In this document: positions 29,658-39,844 of the stretch, one piece after another
Numbering within the stretch: position 1 is the stretch's first letter
Layout: each line of letters opens with the position of its first letter
NCBI GenBank assembly: GCA_018969605.1
Contig: JAGWXY010000002.1
Span: forward strand, 1 to 64,000
Length of the DNA: 64,000 nucleotides
Direction: 5' to 3'
Origin: Verrucomicrobiota bacterium
Lineage (GTDB): Bacteria; Verrucomicrobiota; Verrucomicrobiia; Verrucomicrobiales; Akkermansiaceae
The notes under the pieces: generated by a model
What the model saw: only the letters and a program-made list of their open reading frames with translations
The model's database searches: none
Told to the model about the DNA's origin: nothing
Position numbers and translations under genes: made by a program

Positions 29658-30425
29658 ATGAGGGTCATGATTCTTGCAGGAAAAACAGTTCTGATCACTG
29701 GGGGTGGAACCGGCATTGGCCGGGCGACGGCGCAGCGCTTTGCCGAAGAGGGAGCCGACGTGTGGGTCGTTGGCACCACATCCAAGACTCTCGATGATAC
29801 CGCATCGATGATCGGCAGTTCATGCACGGCGCGGGTTTGTGATGTCACCAATGCCACGGATCTCGAACGGCTTGTCGAGTCGATGCCTGCGTTGGATGTG
29901 CTCGTCAGCAATGCGGCAGTGAGTTATGCAATTGATCCGCTTGCAGACCCGCTTGAGAGTTGGCGGAAAATGATCGAGGTGAACATGTGGGGCATGGTCC
30001 ATACATGCCGCGCGGCTGGAAACAGGATGATTCGTGACGGGCGTGGTGGTCGTATCGTGATCGTCAGTTCGATTCTAGCAGAACTGGCCGAACCTGGCAG
30101 CACCCCCTACGGCATGGCCAAGGCCGCCATCAATCAGCTTGCCCGGCAATTGGCCTGCGAATGGGCTGAGCATGGGATTTTGGTCAATGTCGTGGCTCCA
30201 GGGTTCGTGCTCACGCCGATGAGTTTTGCCTCAGGTGTGAACGAATTGGAAAGCGAGTGGTGCAAGCAGTTTTTCCTCAATCCGGAGCGCCCCCGCGTTC
30301 CGTTGCTTCGCCCGGGTCAACCGGAAGAAGTCGCCGAGGCGATTCTGTTTTTTGCCAATCCGCGCAATACTTACAGCACGGGTGCGACCCTGACGGTGGA
30401 TGGTGGTTTGAGCATCAAGTTCTGA
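29658..30425 (+). CDS. SDR family oxidoreductase
   Basis: TGGGTGIGRA cofactor motif; YGMAKAA (YxxxK) catalytic motif; C-terminal GATLTVDGGLSIKF. Confidence 0.92.
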   Translation: MRVMILAGKTVLITGGGTGIGRATAQRFAEEGADVWVVGTTSKTLDDTASMIGSSCTARVCDVTNATDLERLVESMPALDVLVSNAAVSYAIDPLADPLESWRKMIEVNMWGMVHTCRAAGNRMIRDGRGGRIVIVSSILAELAEPGSTPYGMAKAAINQLARQLACEWAEHGILVNVVAPGFVLTPMSFASGVNELESEWCKQFFLNPERPRVPLLRPGQPEEVAEAILFFANPRNTYSTGATLTVDGGLSIKF

Positions 30426-30431
30426 TTCCCC

Positions 30432-31382
30432 ATGAACACCGACTTCGAAAGGTCACATGTCAGTCATTCCGGTTTTGCGGGATGTCGGCTTTCCAACGAT
30501 TGTCTGTCGGTGGATATCGTCCCGGCATTGGGTGCGCGCATCGTGAGTTTGAAAAATGTCCGCAGCGGCCGTGAGTGGTGCTGGCATCCGGATGAGAGCA
30601 TGCAGCTCTTTGCGAACGACTACGGCGACTCATTTGCCGAGAGCCCGAATGTCGGATTCGACGAGTGCTTCCCGAGCATCGAGGCCTGCGAGTGCCAAGG
30701 CCGCCAACTGCCCTGCCATGGCGAAGTCTGGAGCGTGCCGTGGAAATTGGACGAACAGGCTTGGGAGAGGGGAATCATTTCCACGACCGTCACGTGCCGG
30801 CAGTCCCCATTCGAGCTGAACCGACAGGTCTCGATTTGCGGAAATCAGTTGCAGCTGGATTATCTCCTTCACAACAAGGGCGAGCAGCCCGAAGCCTATT
30901 TATGGGCCTTTCACCCGATGATGCGGGTCAATTCCGACGATCGCTTGGAATTGCCGGAGGAGGTGCGTATGCTGCAGGTTGAAGGCACGCGCGGGGTGCC
31001 CGAGAACGCACCGGAATCCGACTGGGCCTGGCCGTCGCCATTTGCAGGCTTCGAACTCGACCGATTTGAACTCGGAGCAAACGAGTGTGCCTCGGTGAAA
31101 GGATTCACCGATAAACTTAAGGAATGCTCGGCACGCATTGCCAGCCAAGCCAATGGCGAGTTCTTCGAAATCTCATGGGAGGCCGAACCCAATCCTTTTT
31201 TGGGGGTATGGATCAACCGCGGTGCCTATCGGGGATTTCAATATGTCGCCGCTTTGGAACCCACCAACGGACAGACCGATTTTCTCAGCAAGCATCACAT
31301 GCCCCATTTGCTGCCTGCCGGCGCGCAATGCAGGTGGAGCATGAAGATCACCCTGGGCATCTTGAGCGAAATCAATTTCTGA
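30432..31382 (+). CDS. Aldose 1-epimerase / galactose mutarotase-like protein
   Basis: LSVDIVPALGARIVSLKNVRSGREWCWHP and GVWINRGAYRGFQYVAALEPTNG are mutarotase-superfamily-like. Confidence 0.7.
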   Translation: MNTDFERSHVSHSGFAGCRLSNDCLSVDIVPALGARIVSLKNVRSGREWCWHPDESMQLFANDYGDSFAESPNVGFDECFPSIEACECQGRQLPCHGEVWSVPWKLDEQAWERGIISTTVTCRQSPFELNRQVSICGNQLQLDYLLHNKGEQPEAYLWAFHPMMRVNSDDRLELPEEVRMLQVEGTRGVPENAPESDWAWPSPFAGFELDRFELGANECASVKGFTDKLKECSARIASQANGEFFEISWEAEPNPFLGVWINRGAYRGFQYVAALEPTNGQTDFLSKHHMPHLLPAGAQCRWSMKITLGILSEINF

Positions 31383-31393
31383 CAAACACTGAC

Positions 31394-32545
31394 ATGAAAA
31401 ACGAACATACCATCAAAAGCATTCGGGCAATTCCACTTTACGGCATTCCTTACACCGATTGGCCGGCGCGCTTCGGTTCAAGGGAACAAACGCGGACGCT
31501 GGTCGAGGTAGTCACCAACAGCGGCATCGCGAGTCTCGGCAGCGTTTACACTTCGGCGCCGCTGGTGGAAGCCTCGCTCCAACTGCTGCGACCTTTTTAC
31601 GAGGGGGCAAGCGCGATTGATCCGCTGGTCACCGCCGAGATGTTGCACCAGAACACCTTTTGGCAGGGCCGCGGCGGCAGTGTCACGCACGCGATCAGTG
31701 GCATCGACATGGCGCTCTGGGACATCCTCGGAAAAGTCACGGGTCAGCCGATCTGGCGTCTGCTGGGCGGCCGGTTTCGCGACCGGGTCAAGCCGTATGC
31801 TTCGATGTTGATGGAGGAGCCGGAAAAGATGGCTGGCAAGCTTCAGGCAGCGCACGGCCGCGGCTTCCGCGCGTTCAAGATCGGTTGGGGGCCTTTTGGT
31901 CGTCGGGATGCGAAGACCGATGAGGCAATTGTGCGCGCTGCTCGCGAGGCGATTGGCGAGGATTGCGAATTGATGGTCGATGCTGGTGGATCCGATGCGT
32001 ATTGGCCTCACGGTTACAAGTGGGCCTTGGATAAGGCAAAAATGCTCGCTGATTATGGTGTGGTCTGGTTTGAGGAACCGCTCCGCCCGGATGATCTGGA
32101 TGGTTTCGTTGAGTTGACCCGCCATTCGCCGGTCAAGATCGCCGGCTGCGAATGCCTGACCCGCAGACAGAGTTTTCTTCCATGGATCGAACGCCGGGCT
32201 GTTGATTACATCCAACCGGACGTGACCAAAGTTGGCGGGCTCAGCGAGCAGCATCGGATCGGGCAGTATGCCGACGACCACTCGATCATGGTCGTGCCGC
32301 ACGGCTGGAACACCGGAGTCGGGCTGGCGGCGGATCTTCACCTGACTGCCGCCGCGGGCAATGCGCGCTGGGTGGAGTTTCTCACTCCTGAGCCCTACAT
32401 GGACGACGTGTTTGCTGATCCCGTTCAACTCGATACCGATGGTTTCCTGCGTGTGCCCGATGGTCCGGGCTATGGGTTTGAATGGAATTCCGAAGGGATC
32501 GCGCGGCTCAGTGACGGCATTGTGATCACCCCTTCCTCGCTCTAA
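31394..32545 (+). CDS. Mandelate racemase / enolase superfamily sugar-acid dehydratase-like protein
   Basis: ORF 31124-32545, start placed at MKNEHTIKSIRAIPLYG. GIDMALWDILGK, KIGWGPFG, LMVDAGGSD, WFEEPLRPDDLDG, DYIQPDVTKVGGL, PHGWNTGVG. Confidence 0.88.
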   Translation: MKNEHTIKSIRAIPLYGIPYTDWPARFGSREQTRTLVEVVTNSGIASLGSVYTSAPLVEASLQLLRPFYEGASAIDPLVTAEMLHQNTFWQGRGGSVTHAISGIDMALWDILGKVTGQPIWRLLGGRFRDRVKPYASMLMEEPEKMAGKLQAAHGRGFRAFKIGWGPFGRRDAKTDEAIVRAAREAIGEDCELMVDAGGSDAYWPHGYKWALDKAKMLADYGVVWFEEPLRPDDLDGFVELTRHSPVKIAGCECLTRRQSFLPWIERRAVDYIQPDVTKVGGLSEQHRIGQYADDHSIMVVPHGWNTGVGLAADLHLTAAAGNARWVEFLTPEPYMDDVFADPVQLDTDGFLRVPDGPGYGFEWNSEGIARLSDGIVITPSSL

Positions 32546-32570
32546 CATTTTTTGCCGTAAAGGATTTACT

Positions 32571-33296
32571 ATGAACGTACTATTTGTTGGCGCACATCCG
32601 GATGATATCGAGGCATGGGCTGGCGGCACGGCGGCGCTCTACGCGCTGAACGGCCACAAGGTGTTCTTCTGCGTGGCCACCAATGGCAACGTCGGATCTA
32701 GCACCTTGCCGCCGCATGAGATTGCCGCGATACGACGAATCGAGGCCCAGTGCGGGGCGGATGTGATCGGTGCCGAGTTGATTTGGCTCGATTTCGACGA
32801 TGAGTTCCTGTTCGACACCCGGGAGACACGGCTTGCATTCATTGAGGCATTTCGCCGCGCGGATCCGGATGTCGTGTTTTGCCACTGGCGGCAGGATTAC
32901 AATCCGGATCACTCGATCAGCGGCATGATTGTCGACGAGTGCATTCACATGGCCGGCATCCCGAACATCCAAACCGCATCACCTCCGACGACCAAAAAAA
33001 TCCCGCATGTCTATTTCATGGACACGCCCGCCGGGATCGGCTTTGAGCCGGAAATCTATGTGGATATCACGGAGGTTTTCGAGACCAAGGTGAAGATGCT
33101 GAAAGCACACAAAAGCCAGGACGGATGGATGAAAGACATTTTCGGCTACGAGCTCGAGGCGTTCCTGGAAGTGCCCGCGAAGTTTCGCGGTCTCCAGGCC
33201 GGATGTCCGATGGCCGAAGCCTTTCGCCCGAGCTACCGCTGGGGGCGGACCTTTCTCGAACACCGTTTGCCAAACTATCATCCACTGAAAAAATGA
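32571..33296 (+). CDS. PIG-L (LmbE-like) family deacetylase
   Basis: N-terminal MNVLFVGAHPDDIEAWAGGTAALYALNGHKVFFCVATNGNVGSS, with the AHPDD zinc motif. Confidence 0.9.
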   Translation: MNVLFVGAHPDDIEAWAGGTAALYALNGHKVFFCVATNGNVGSSTLPPHEIAAIRRIEAQCGADVIGAELIWLDFDDEFLFDTRETRLAFIEAFRRADPDVVFCHWRQDYNPDHSISGMIVDECIHMAGIPNIQTASPPTTKKIPHVYFMDTPAGIGFEPEIYVDITEVFETKVKMLKAHKSQDGWMKDIFGYELEAFLEVPAKFRGLQAGCPMAEAFRPSYRWGRTFLEHRLPNYHPLKK

Positions 33297-34471
33297 AAAT
33301 TGAATCCGTTGATTTCTTTTACCTCTCAATGCCCGAGGTTCTCGATGTCGGGGATGGCAGCCAGGACGCGCTTCTCGTGCGCGTCGAGTCCGGCGGCATC
33401 GTCGGTTGGGGCGAATGCGAAACCTCTCCGCTCACTTCGATCGCATCGGCGCTTGCTCCGATGTCACACAGCGCCTGCAAGCCGGTGCTCGCCTCGGTGC
33501 TGGGTCAGCGGTTTGACGATCCCTCCGACATCGCTCGCATTGGCGATCTGGTGCGGGCCAACAGCTTTGACCAGCTCCAGATGGACCACACGCTTTCGGG
33601 CATCGACATCGCGCTGTGGGATCTGATGGGCAAGAAACTTGGTGAACCGGCATGGCGTCTGGTGGGCTATGAAAATTCCTATCGCAAGCGACCCTATGCG
33701 TCGGTCCTCTTTGGTGACACGCCCGAAGAAACCCATGCCAAAGTCAGCCGTATCCGGCAGGCGGGATTTTCTGCGGTCAAACTCGGGTGGGGGCCCTTTG
33801 GTCGCGGCACGGCAAAGGAGGATGCCGCGCAGGTGCATGCGGCACGCGAAGCCTTGGGAGCAGATGGCACTCTGCTCGTTGATGCCGGCACGGTCTTTGC
33901 CGAAGACGTGGCCAGTGCCGCCGAGCGGCTTGAGGCCTTGTCCGAGGCACGCGTGCATTGGTTCGAGGAGCCCTTCCACAACTATGCCCTCGAAGAATAC
34001 GGGCAACTTGCAAGCACGTCTCCACGCGTGGCGCTGGCCGGTGGCGAAGGTTCGCACAACGCGCATCAGGCGGTGCACATGATGCGGCAGGGCGGCGTCA
34101 AATTCATCCAAGTGGATACGGGGCGCATCGGTGGAATCACCGCCGCCAAGCAGGTGGCCGATCAGGCCGTCGCACTCGGCGTCACCTATGTGAACCACAC
34201 CTTCACCTCCGGTCTGGCGCTGGCCGCCTCCGTGGTCCCGTTCGCCGGCATCGAAGATCATGTGATCTGCGAATACCCGGTCGAGTCGAGATCGCTTGCA
34301 CAGGAGATTGCGGGAAATCCTTTTCCGCTCGATGCCGATGGCATGATTCGACTGAACGATGAGCCGGGACTCGGTGTGCAAGTTGATGTTGCGGCGCTGC
34401 AGAAGTATTTGGTCCCAACCGAAATCCGCGTCGGCGGCAAGCTCCTTTACCAAACTCCGATTCTGAAATGA
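33293..34471 (+). CDS. Mandelate racemase / enolase superfamily protein (second paralogue)
   Basis: ATG at 33293 overlaps the previous TGA (ATGA). GIDIALWDLMGK, KLGWGPFGRG, LLVDAGTVF, WFEEPFHNYALEEYG, FIQVDTGRIGGIT. Confidence 0.88.
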   Translation: MKIESVDFFYLSMPEVLDVGDGSQDALLVRVESGGIVGWGECETSPLTSIASALAPMSHSACKPVLASVLGQRFDDPSDIARIGDLVRANSFDQLQMDHTLSGIDIALWDLMGKKLGEPAWRLVGYENSYRKRPYASVLFGDTPEETHAKVSRIRQAGFSAVKLGWGPFGRGTAKEDAAQVHAAREALGADGTLLVDAGTVFAEDVASAAERLEALSEARVHWFEEPFHNYALEEYGQLASTSPRVALAGGEGSHNAHQAVHMMRQGGVKFIQVDTGRIGGITAAKQVADQAVALGVTYVNHTFTSGLALAASVVPFAGIEDHVICEYPVESRSLAQEIAGNPFPLDADGMIRLNDEPGLGVQVDVAALQKYLVPTEIRVGGKLLYQTPILK

Positions 34472-36897
34472 AAAAGAACGAAGCATCATTCAACGCCTAC
34501 GAGCAGATCGCCGGAAAGTCGTGGGCTGATGCTCTCGATGCACAGAGGTTTTATGATTATCCGACTCCGCTGACCGTTCATCTACCCCTGCAGTCTTATC
34601 ATTCGCGGGACCTCGTTCATCTCGATGCGGCTCTCAACGTTTGCCGTCGCCGGGTCATCAAGGGACGCACGCACGGGGAACTCTTCGAGGATGCGAAATC
34701 CACCGAAGTCTTCCTAGTTCAGTTCGCCCTCGATAATCCGCCCTTCGTGCCGGACTGGCGCTTCAGCACGCTTTCGCTGGCCGATGATCGATACCCGGTC
34801 GCCAAGGCCTCCTACTACGCCTGGGAACAGCGCTACGAACTTGAATACATTGTGACCCCGGTGGATGAAAACCAATCGCTGCTCTGGATCAACGCGACCG
34901 TCACCAGCGAGAGCGAGCAAACCACGACGGCGCACTTGCGGGTAAAGCCAGGATTTTACAATGAGGCGGATGTCTTTGACTGGCATTATTTCCCGTTCTG
35001 GTGGGACGCGAGCAAATGGAAGAACTGTCCGCTCACCCGCTTGAAGGGCGATAGAATCCTGCGCGGCAAGCAGCCCTTCGGGCGAGTCATCCCGGGGGAT
35101 TTCTCATGCGCCTGGGAAGCGAAGCTCTCGGATTCGGTGCAAACCTTCAGAAATTCAAATTGCCAGATCGTGCGTGAGAAACGATCGGCATTCACCGACA
35201 ACGACTATTGGCTCCAAGGTCAGGGCATCGCGCCATCTGCGGCGCACCGCCTCAAGGAGGTGGAGAATGCGCTGCACTTTCAAGCCGACTTGGCCCCGGG
35301 AGCGAAGGCCACCTGCAGCGTGGCATTTTTGATCAATTATGAGGAGGTGAGTGCTTCGCATCTGGCGGCCCTCGATGCGGCGACCGGCGCGCAATCCCGC
35401 AAGGCAGCACTGGAGCATTTCAAAAAACCATTCCGAGGCAAGACCACCAGCTTGAGTCTTCCCGCCAACAACTGGGAAAGGATCTTCGGCATGATGCAGA
35501 CCTCGATCCTGCAGATGCTCATCGGCATTCCGGGCACTCAAGATCTGATCCCGACGCAAGGCGGAAGCAGCGAACGTCATTTCGTCTGGGTGCAAGAAGC
35601 CGCCTGCATGCTGCGTCCGATGATCCGCCTCGGTCACTTTGCCCCGGTGCGCCGCGCGCTCGACTTCATCTTCAGCCTGCAGGATGGCGGTACTCCGCCC
35701 GAAGGACGCTTCACGACGCTGGCCGGCGCGGTCGGCACGACCGGCCCGCGCTGGATGAACTCCACCGGTTCGGCCTTGGAAATCGCGGCCGAGTATTTCC
35801 TTTGCTCGCGCGATCGGTCGTTCCTTAAGGAATACCTTCCGAAAATTCTCCGCGCGGCGGACTGGATCATCGGGGAAATCCGGGCGACCCGGAAGGCTTC
35901 CAAGGCTGGGAAACGTCCCTTGGGATACGGCCTCATGCCGTTCGGGCACTCGACCGATTGTGATCATGGCCGCGTGGTTTCGTTCACGGACACCTACACC
36001 TATTTGGGCCTGCGCCGGGCGGCGGATTTGCTGGCCGTGATCGACCACGAACGCGCTGATGAAGTCAGCAGAGAAGCAGATCTTTATCAACGCGACATTG
36101 AGGCCACCATCGTGGCTTTGACACGCAAGGATGGCTTCATCGAGCGCAAGATCGTCACCGGCGAGAAAGGGGAGAGCTACTACACCGGTTTCGAGAACGT
36201 ATGCGGCGCGATCTACTTCATTTACACCGGTCTGCTCGATGCCCGCAGCGAGCGCTTCCGCCGCTATCGCGCCTACTTCGAGAAACACTGCGCCACCGGG
36301 GAATTCCTCGGAAACATCGACAGCGATGTCGCTTACATGGGAATCGGTGAGTGGCTCTGGCAGGATGCGTATCTGAAAGCAGGCGCATGGAAGAAGGCCT
36401 TCCTTGCGAACATGACCAACCTCAAATACGGCATGACGCAAGACACCCTGCAGGTGCAGGAGCGCATGTCGCGCTTCAATCCCGGCTTCATTCCGTGGCA
36501 ACCGAATGGCAGCGGCTCGGGCAAGATCCTCGAGATGATGGTCAAGTCGGTCTATTTCGAAGATGGCGACACGGCTGTGCTGTTGGGCGGCATCCCATGG
36601 CAGTGGATCGAAGCGCAAGGGCTCTCGCTCAAGGGGCTTTACCTGCCGCACGGGCGCGTTTCGATCGAGGCGACCCGTGGCAAGAATGGTCAGGTCACTG
36701 TGACTTTGGACTTCGACGCTGCGCCAAGCCACCTCGGAAAAATTCGCCTGCCGGAACATTTCCAAGTGACCGGAAAACTGCGTCCGCTCGGTGGGAATCT
36801 CTTCGCACTGCCGCGTGACGCGAGCCGAATTACCTTCACCTTGTGCGATGCGGAAGGCATCCTGCGCGGCAAGGCATCCAAATCCTCAAAGAAATAA
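34468..36897 (+). CDS. Probable (alpha/alpha)6-barrel glycosidase-like protein, family not assigned
   Basis: 809 aa; FVWVQEAACMLRPMIRLGHFAPVRRALDFIFSLQDGGTPPEGRFTTLAGAVGTTGPRWMNSTGSALEIAAEYF resembles six-hairpin glycosidases. ATGA overlap with upstream gene. Confidence 0.55.
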   Translation: MKKNEASFNAYEQIAGKSWADALDAQRFYDYPTPLTVHLPLQSYHSRDLVHLDAALNVCRRRVIKGRTHGELFEDAKSTEVFLVQFALDNPPFVPDWRFSTLSLADDRYPVAKASYYAWEQRYELEYIVTPVDENQSLLWINATVTSESEQTTTAHLRVKPGFYNEADVFDWHYFPFWWDASKWKNCPLTRLKGDRILRGKQPFGRVIPGDFSCAWEAKLSDSVQTFRNSNCQIVREKRSAFTDNDYWLQGQGIAPSAAHRLKEVENALHFQADLAPGAKATCSVAFLINYEEVSASHLAALDAATGAQSRKAALEHFKKPFRGKTTSLSLPANNWERIFGMMQTSILQMLIGIPGTQDLIPTQGGSSERHFVWVQEAACMLRPMIRLGHFAPVRRALDFIFSLQDGGTPPEGRFTTLAGAVGTTGPRWMNSTGSALEIAAEYFLCSRDRSFLKEYLPKILRAADWIIGEIRATRKASKAGKRPLGYGLMPFGHSTDCDHGRVVSFTDTYTYLGLRRAADLLAVIDHERADEVSREADLYQRDIEATIVALTRKDGFIERKIVTGEKGESYYTGFENVCGAIYFIYTGLLDARSERFRRYRAYFEKHCATGEFLGNIDSDVAYMGIGEWLWQDAYLKAGAWKKAFLANMTNLKYGMTQDTLQVQERMSRFNPGFIPWQPNGSGSGKILEMMVKSVYFEDGDTAVLLGGIPWQWIEAQGLSLKGLYLPHGRVSIEATRGKNGQVTVTLDFDAAPSHLGKIRLPEHFQVTGKLRPLGGNLFALPRDASRITFTLCDAEGILRGKASKSSKK

Positions 36898-36909
36898 GGC
36901 GCAACTGAC

Positions 36910-37533
36910 ATGATGAACGCGCTTGGCCTAATTGAAATTCCTTTCTTCAGCATCACGGCACTCGTCGCCGATGCGGTGCTGAAAACCGCGCGCGTGTGCC
37001 TGCTTGGTTTCGAGACGACCGGCAACGAGAATCTGATGATCAAGCTCGTGGGCAATGTCGCAGACGTCGAGGCAGCGCTCGCCACTGCTGAATCGCTTGC
37101 TGAGGAAATGGGTGCCAGCGCGATTGTCCGCTGCATTTCAAAACCGGATCCCACATTGGACGGGATGCTGGCATTTCCCAATGCTCAAAACCCGCTCTAT
37201 GGCGGTCGCGACCAGTTTTTACCAACCGATCACCCCAAGCCTGAAAACAAAAACATGAGTAACACACAACAAGCCATTGGAATTCTCGAAACGCAGGGAC
37301 TCACCGCCATTTTGGAGGCTACGGACGCCATGCTGAAATCCGCGAATGTCACTCTCGTCGGCAAGGAAAAGATCGGTGCGGCCTACGTCACTGTCATTGT
37401 CAAAGGTGATGTCGCCGCCGTGACCGCAGCTGTGGATGCTGGAAGCAAGGCGGTCGGAGCCTTGGGCAAGCTCGTCGCAGCCCATGTGATTGCCAGACCA
37501 CATGAAGAGCTTACGGCTCTGCTGCCAAAATAG
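36910..37533 (+). CDS. Bacterial microcompartment shell protein with two BMC (PF00936-type) domains (BMC-T)
   Basis: Domain 1 [77 protein letters not shown]; domain 2 [81 protein letters not shown], which resembles canonical PduA-type BMC domains. Confidence 0.93.
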   Translation: MMNALGLIEIPFFSITALVADAVLKTARVCLLGFETTGNENLMIKLVGNVADVEAALATAESLAEEMGASAIVRCISKPDPTLDGMLAFPNAQNPLYGGRDQFLPTDHPKPENKNMSNTQQAIGILETQGLTAILEATDAMLKSANVTLVGKEKIGAAYVTVIVKGDVAAVTAAVDAGSKAVGALGKLVAAHVIARPHEELTALLPK

Positions 37534-37546
37534 GATTGCCATCACC

Positions 37547-38308
37547 ATGAGCATTGAAATCAATTTTGCGGGCAAAGTCGCGTTGATCACCGGCGCCTCA
37601 CAAGGCATTGGCGCGGAGATGGCGCGCGCCTTTCACCGTGCCGGCGCTACCGTTGCAATCAACCATCCCGACCTCGGTTCGACCCGTCATGATGCCGAAT
37701 CCTTGGCGGCGGAATTGAACCATTTACGTCCGCAGAGCGCACTCGTTGTCGCCGCCGATGTGGCGAATGCGGAATCGGTCCAGGCCATGATGCAAGATTT
37801 GAAACAACGCTGTGGCGGCATTGATTTTCTGATCAACAACGCCGCCATTCTCCGCGACCGAACCGTCGCCAAGATGTCGCTCGACGAGTGGAAGGTCGTG
37901 ATCGATGTGAATCTCTCCGGCGTTTTTTACTGTTGCAAGTTCGGTCTCGAAGTCATGCGCGACGGTGGTGCGATTGTCAGCATGGGCAGCATCGCGGCCA
38001 TTCTTGGTTTTTACGGCCAGGCGAATTACGCCGCCACCAAGTCCGGCGTGCAGGCATTGATGCGGGTCATCAGTCGTGAAGCCGCCCGCCGCGGGATTCG
38101 TGCCAACACCATCGCGCCAGGAGTCATCGAAACCTCCATGGCCGCGACGATTCCGGAAAATGTCCGTGCCGAGATGCTTAAGAATGTCCCGCTCGGCCGC
38201 TTTGGTTCGACTGGAGACATCGCCAATGCAGCGCTCTTTCTTTGCTCGCCACTTGCGGCTTACGTGACCGGGCAAACACTCGAAGTCAATGGAGGCTGGC
38301 GCGGATGA
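37547..38308 (+). CDS. SDR family oxidoreductase, FabG / 3-hydroxyacyl dehydrogenase-like
   Basis: Start MSIEINFAGKVALITGASQGIGAEMARAF; NNAAILRD, YAATKSG, GQTLEVNGGWRG. Confidence 0.9.
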   Translation: MSIEINFAGKVALITGASQGIGAEMARAFHRAGATVAINHPDLGSTRHDAESLAAELNHLRPQSALVVAADVANAESVQAMMQDLKQRCGGIDFLINNAAILRDRTVAKMSLDEWKVVIDVNLSGVFYCCKFGLEVMRDGGAIVSMGSIAAILGFYGQANYAATKSGVQALMRVISREAARRGIRANTIAPGVIETSMAATIPENVRAEMLKNVPLGRFGSTGDIANAALFLCSPLAAYVTGQTLEVNGGWRG

Positions 38309-39834
38309 GAGCAGCGGCAAAAATCGTTTCCGCAGCGGAGGCGGTCGCCGCGATTCCCAGCGGGGCCACCTTGGCGATTGGCGGCTTTGTCGGCGCGGGT
38401 CATCCCGAAGCACTTACCGCCGCATTGGAGAAGCGATTTCTTGAAAGCCAATTTCCGCGTGACCTGACGCTGCTTTACGCAGCCGGCCAAGGTGATCGCG
38501 GCGAACGCGGGATGAACCACCTTGCTCATGTTGGGCTTGTTAGGCGCGTCGTCGGCGGTCACTGGAATCTGGCGCCGAAGCTGGGGAGCATGGCCTTCGC
38601 CAACCAGATCGAAGCCTACAACTTGCCGCAAGGGGTCATCTGCACGCTGCTCCGTGAAATCGCCGCCAAGCGGCCCGGTGTCATCACCAAGGTCGGCTTG
38701 AACTCGTTCATCGACCCGCTGAAGGGCGGAGGAAAAATGAACGCGCGCACGACCGAAGAACTGGTGGAGCGCCTCACGCTCGATGATGAAACGTGGCTGC
38801 GTTACCGCGCGTTTCCCATTACGGTGGGATTCATTCGCGCCACGAGTGCGGACCGCCGCGGCAATCTGTCCATGGAACGCGAAGGGCTCATCGGCGAGGT
38901 GTTGCCGATCGCGCAGGCGGCCAAAAACCATGGTGGCATCGTCATCGCCCAGGTTGAGCGCATTGTGGATCGCATTCCTGATCCGAAATCGGTGCGTGTG
39001 CCCGGCGCATTGGTGGATTTCATCGTCGTCGCCGAACCGGCACAGCACGCGCAGACGTTTGGTGAGGACTTCAACGAAGCTTACGTCACCGCCGCTAACG
39101 GTCACCGCACGCTCACGACCATGCCGTTTTCGGAACGCAAGATCATCGGTCGCCGCGCGCTGATGGAAATCCGGCGCGACGAAATTGTGAACCTTGGCAT
39201 CGGGCTGCCCGAGGCTGTGGCCGCGATCGCTGCCGAGACCGGGCGGCTGGATGAATTCACGCTCACGGTGGAGAGCGGTCCGATCGGTGGAGTGCCCGCT
39301 TCGGGACTGAGTTTTGGCTGCAGCCATTTTCCCGAGGCCATCGTTGATCAGCCGTCACAGTTTGATTTTTATGATGGCGGCGGGCTCGACATTGCCGTGC
39401 TGGGTGCGGTGGAGATTGATGCCGAAGGCAGTGTGAATGTGAGCTCCTTTGCGGGTCGTTTTGCCGGTGTTGGCGGTTTCGTGAACATCGCCCAGAACGC
39501 CAAGCGCCTCGTGTTCTGTTGCACGTTCACCGCTGGCGAACTTGAGGTAGCTGTCGAAAATGACATGCTCCGCATCGTGCGCGAAGGGCGCCACGCGAAA
39601 TTTGTGAAACGCGTGCAACAAGTGTGTTTCCACGGGCCCACGGCTCTCGCGAACGGTCAGCAGGTTTTCTACATCACGGAACGAGCGGTATTCGAACTCA
39701 CGCGTGAGGGCCTCGTGCTCCGTGAAGTCGCACCGGGTATTGACGTTGCGAAGCAGATCTTGCCGCTGATGGAATTCACCCCGGTGCATGGTGAACCACG
39801 CCTGATGCACACCGACTGTTTTCAAAGCTCCTGA
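38305..39834 (+). CDS. Acyl-CoA:acetate / 3-ketoacid CoA-transferase, fused alpha and beta domains
   Basis: ATG at 38305 overlaps the SDR stop (ATGA). ATLAIGGFVGAGHPEALTAALEKRF (alpha-like), EIVNLGIGLPEAVAAIAAETGRLDEFTLTVESGPIGGVPASGLSFG (beta-like). Confidence 0.88.
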   Translation: MRAAAKIVSAAEAVAAIPSGATLAIGGFVGAGHPEALTAALEKRFLESQFPRDLTLLYAAGQGDRGERGMNHLAHVGLVRRVVGGHWNLAPKLGSMAFANQIEAYNLPQGVICTLLREIAAKRPGVITKVGLNSFIDPLKGGGKMNARTTEELVERLTLDDETWLRYRAFPITVGFIRATSADRRGNLSMEREGLIGEVLPIAQAAKNHGGIVIAQVERIVDRIPDPKSVRVPGALVDFIVVAEPAQHAQTFGEDFNEAYVTAANGHRTLTTMPFSERKIIGRRALMEIRRDEIVNLGIGLPEAVAAIAAETGRLDEFTLTVESGPIGGVPASGLSFGCSHFPEAIVDQPSQFDFYDGGGLDIAVLGAVEIDAEGSVNVSSFAGRFAGVGGFVNIAQNAKRLVFCCTFTAGELEVAVENDMLRIVREGRHAKFVKRVQQVCFHGPTALANGQQVFYITERAVFELTREGLVLREVAPGIDVAKQILPLMEFTPVHGEPRLMHTDCFQSS

Positions 39835-39844
39835 ACAAGGCCAT

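Noticed and set aside
35155-36765. 536-aa minus-strand ORF
   Set aside because: Antisense to the well-supported 34468-36897 CDS; no recognisable motifs.
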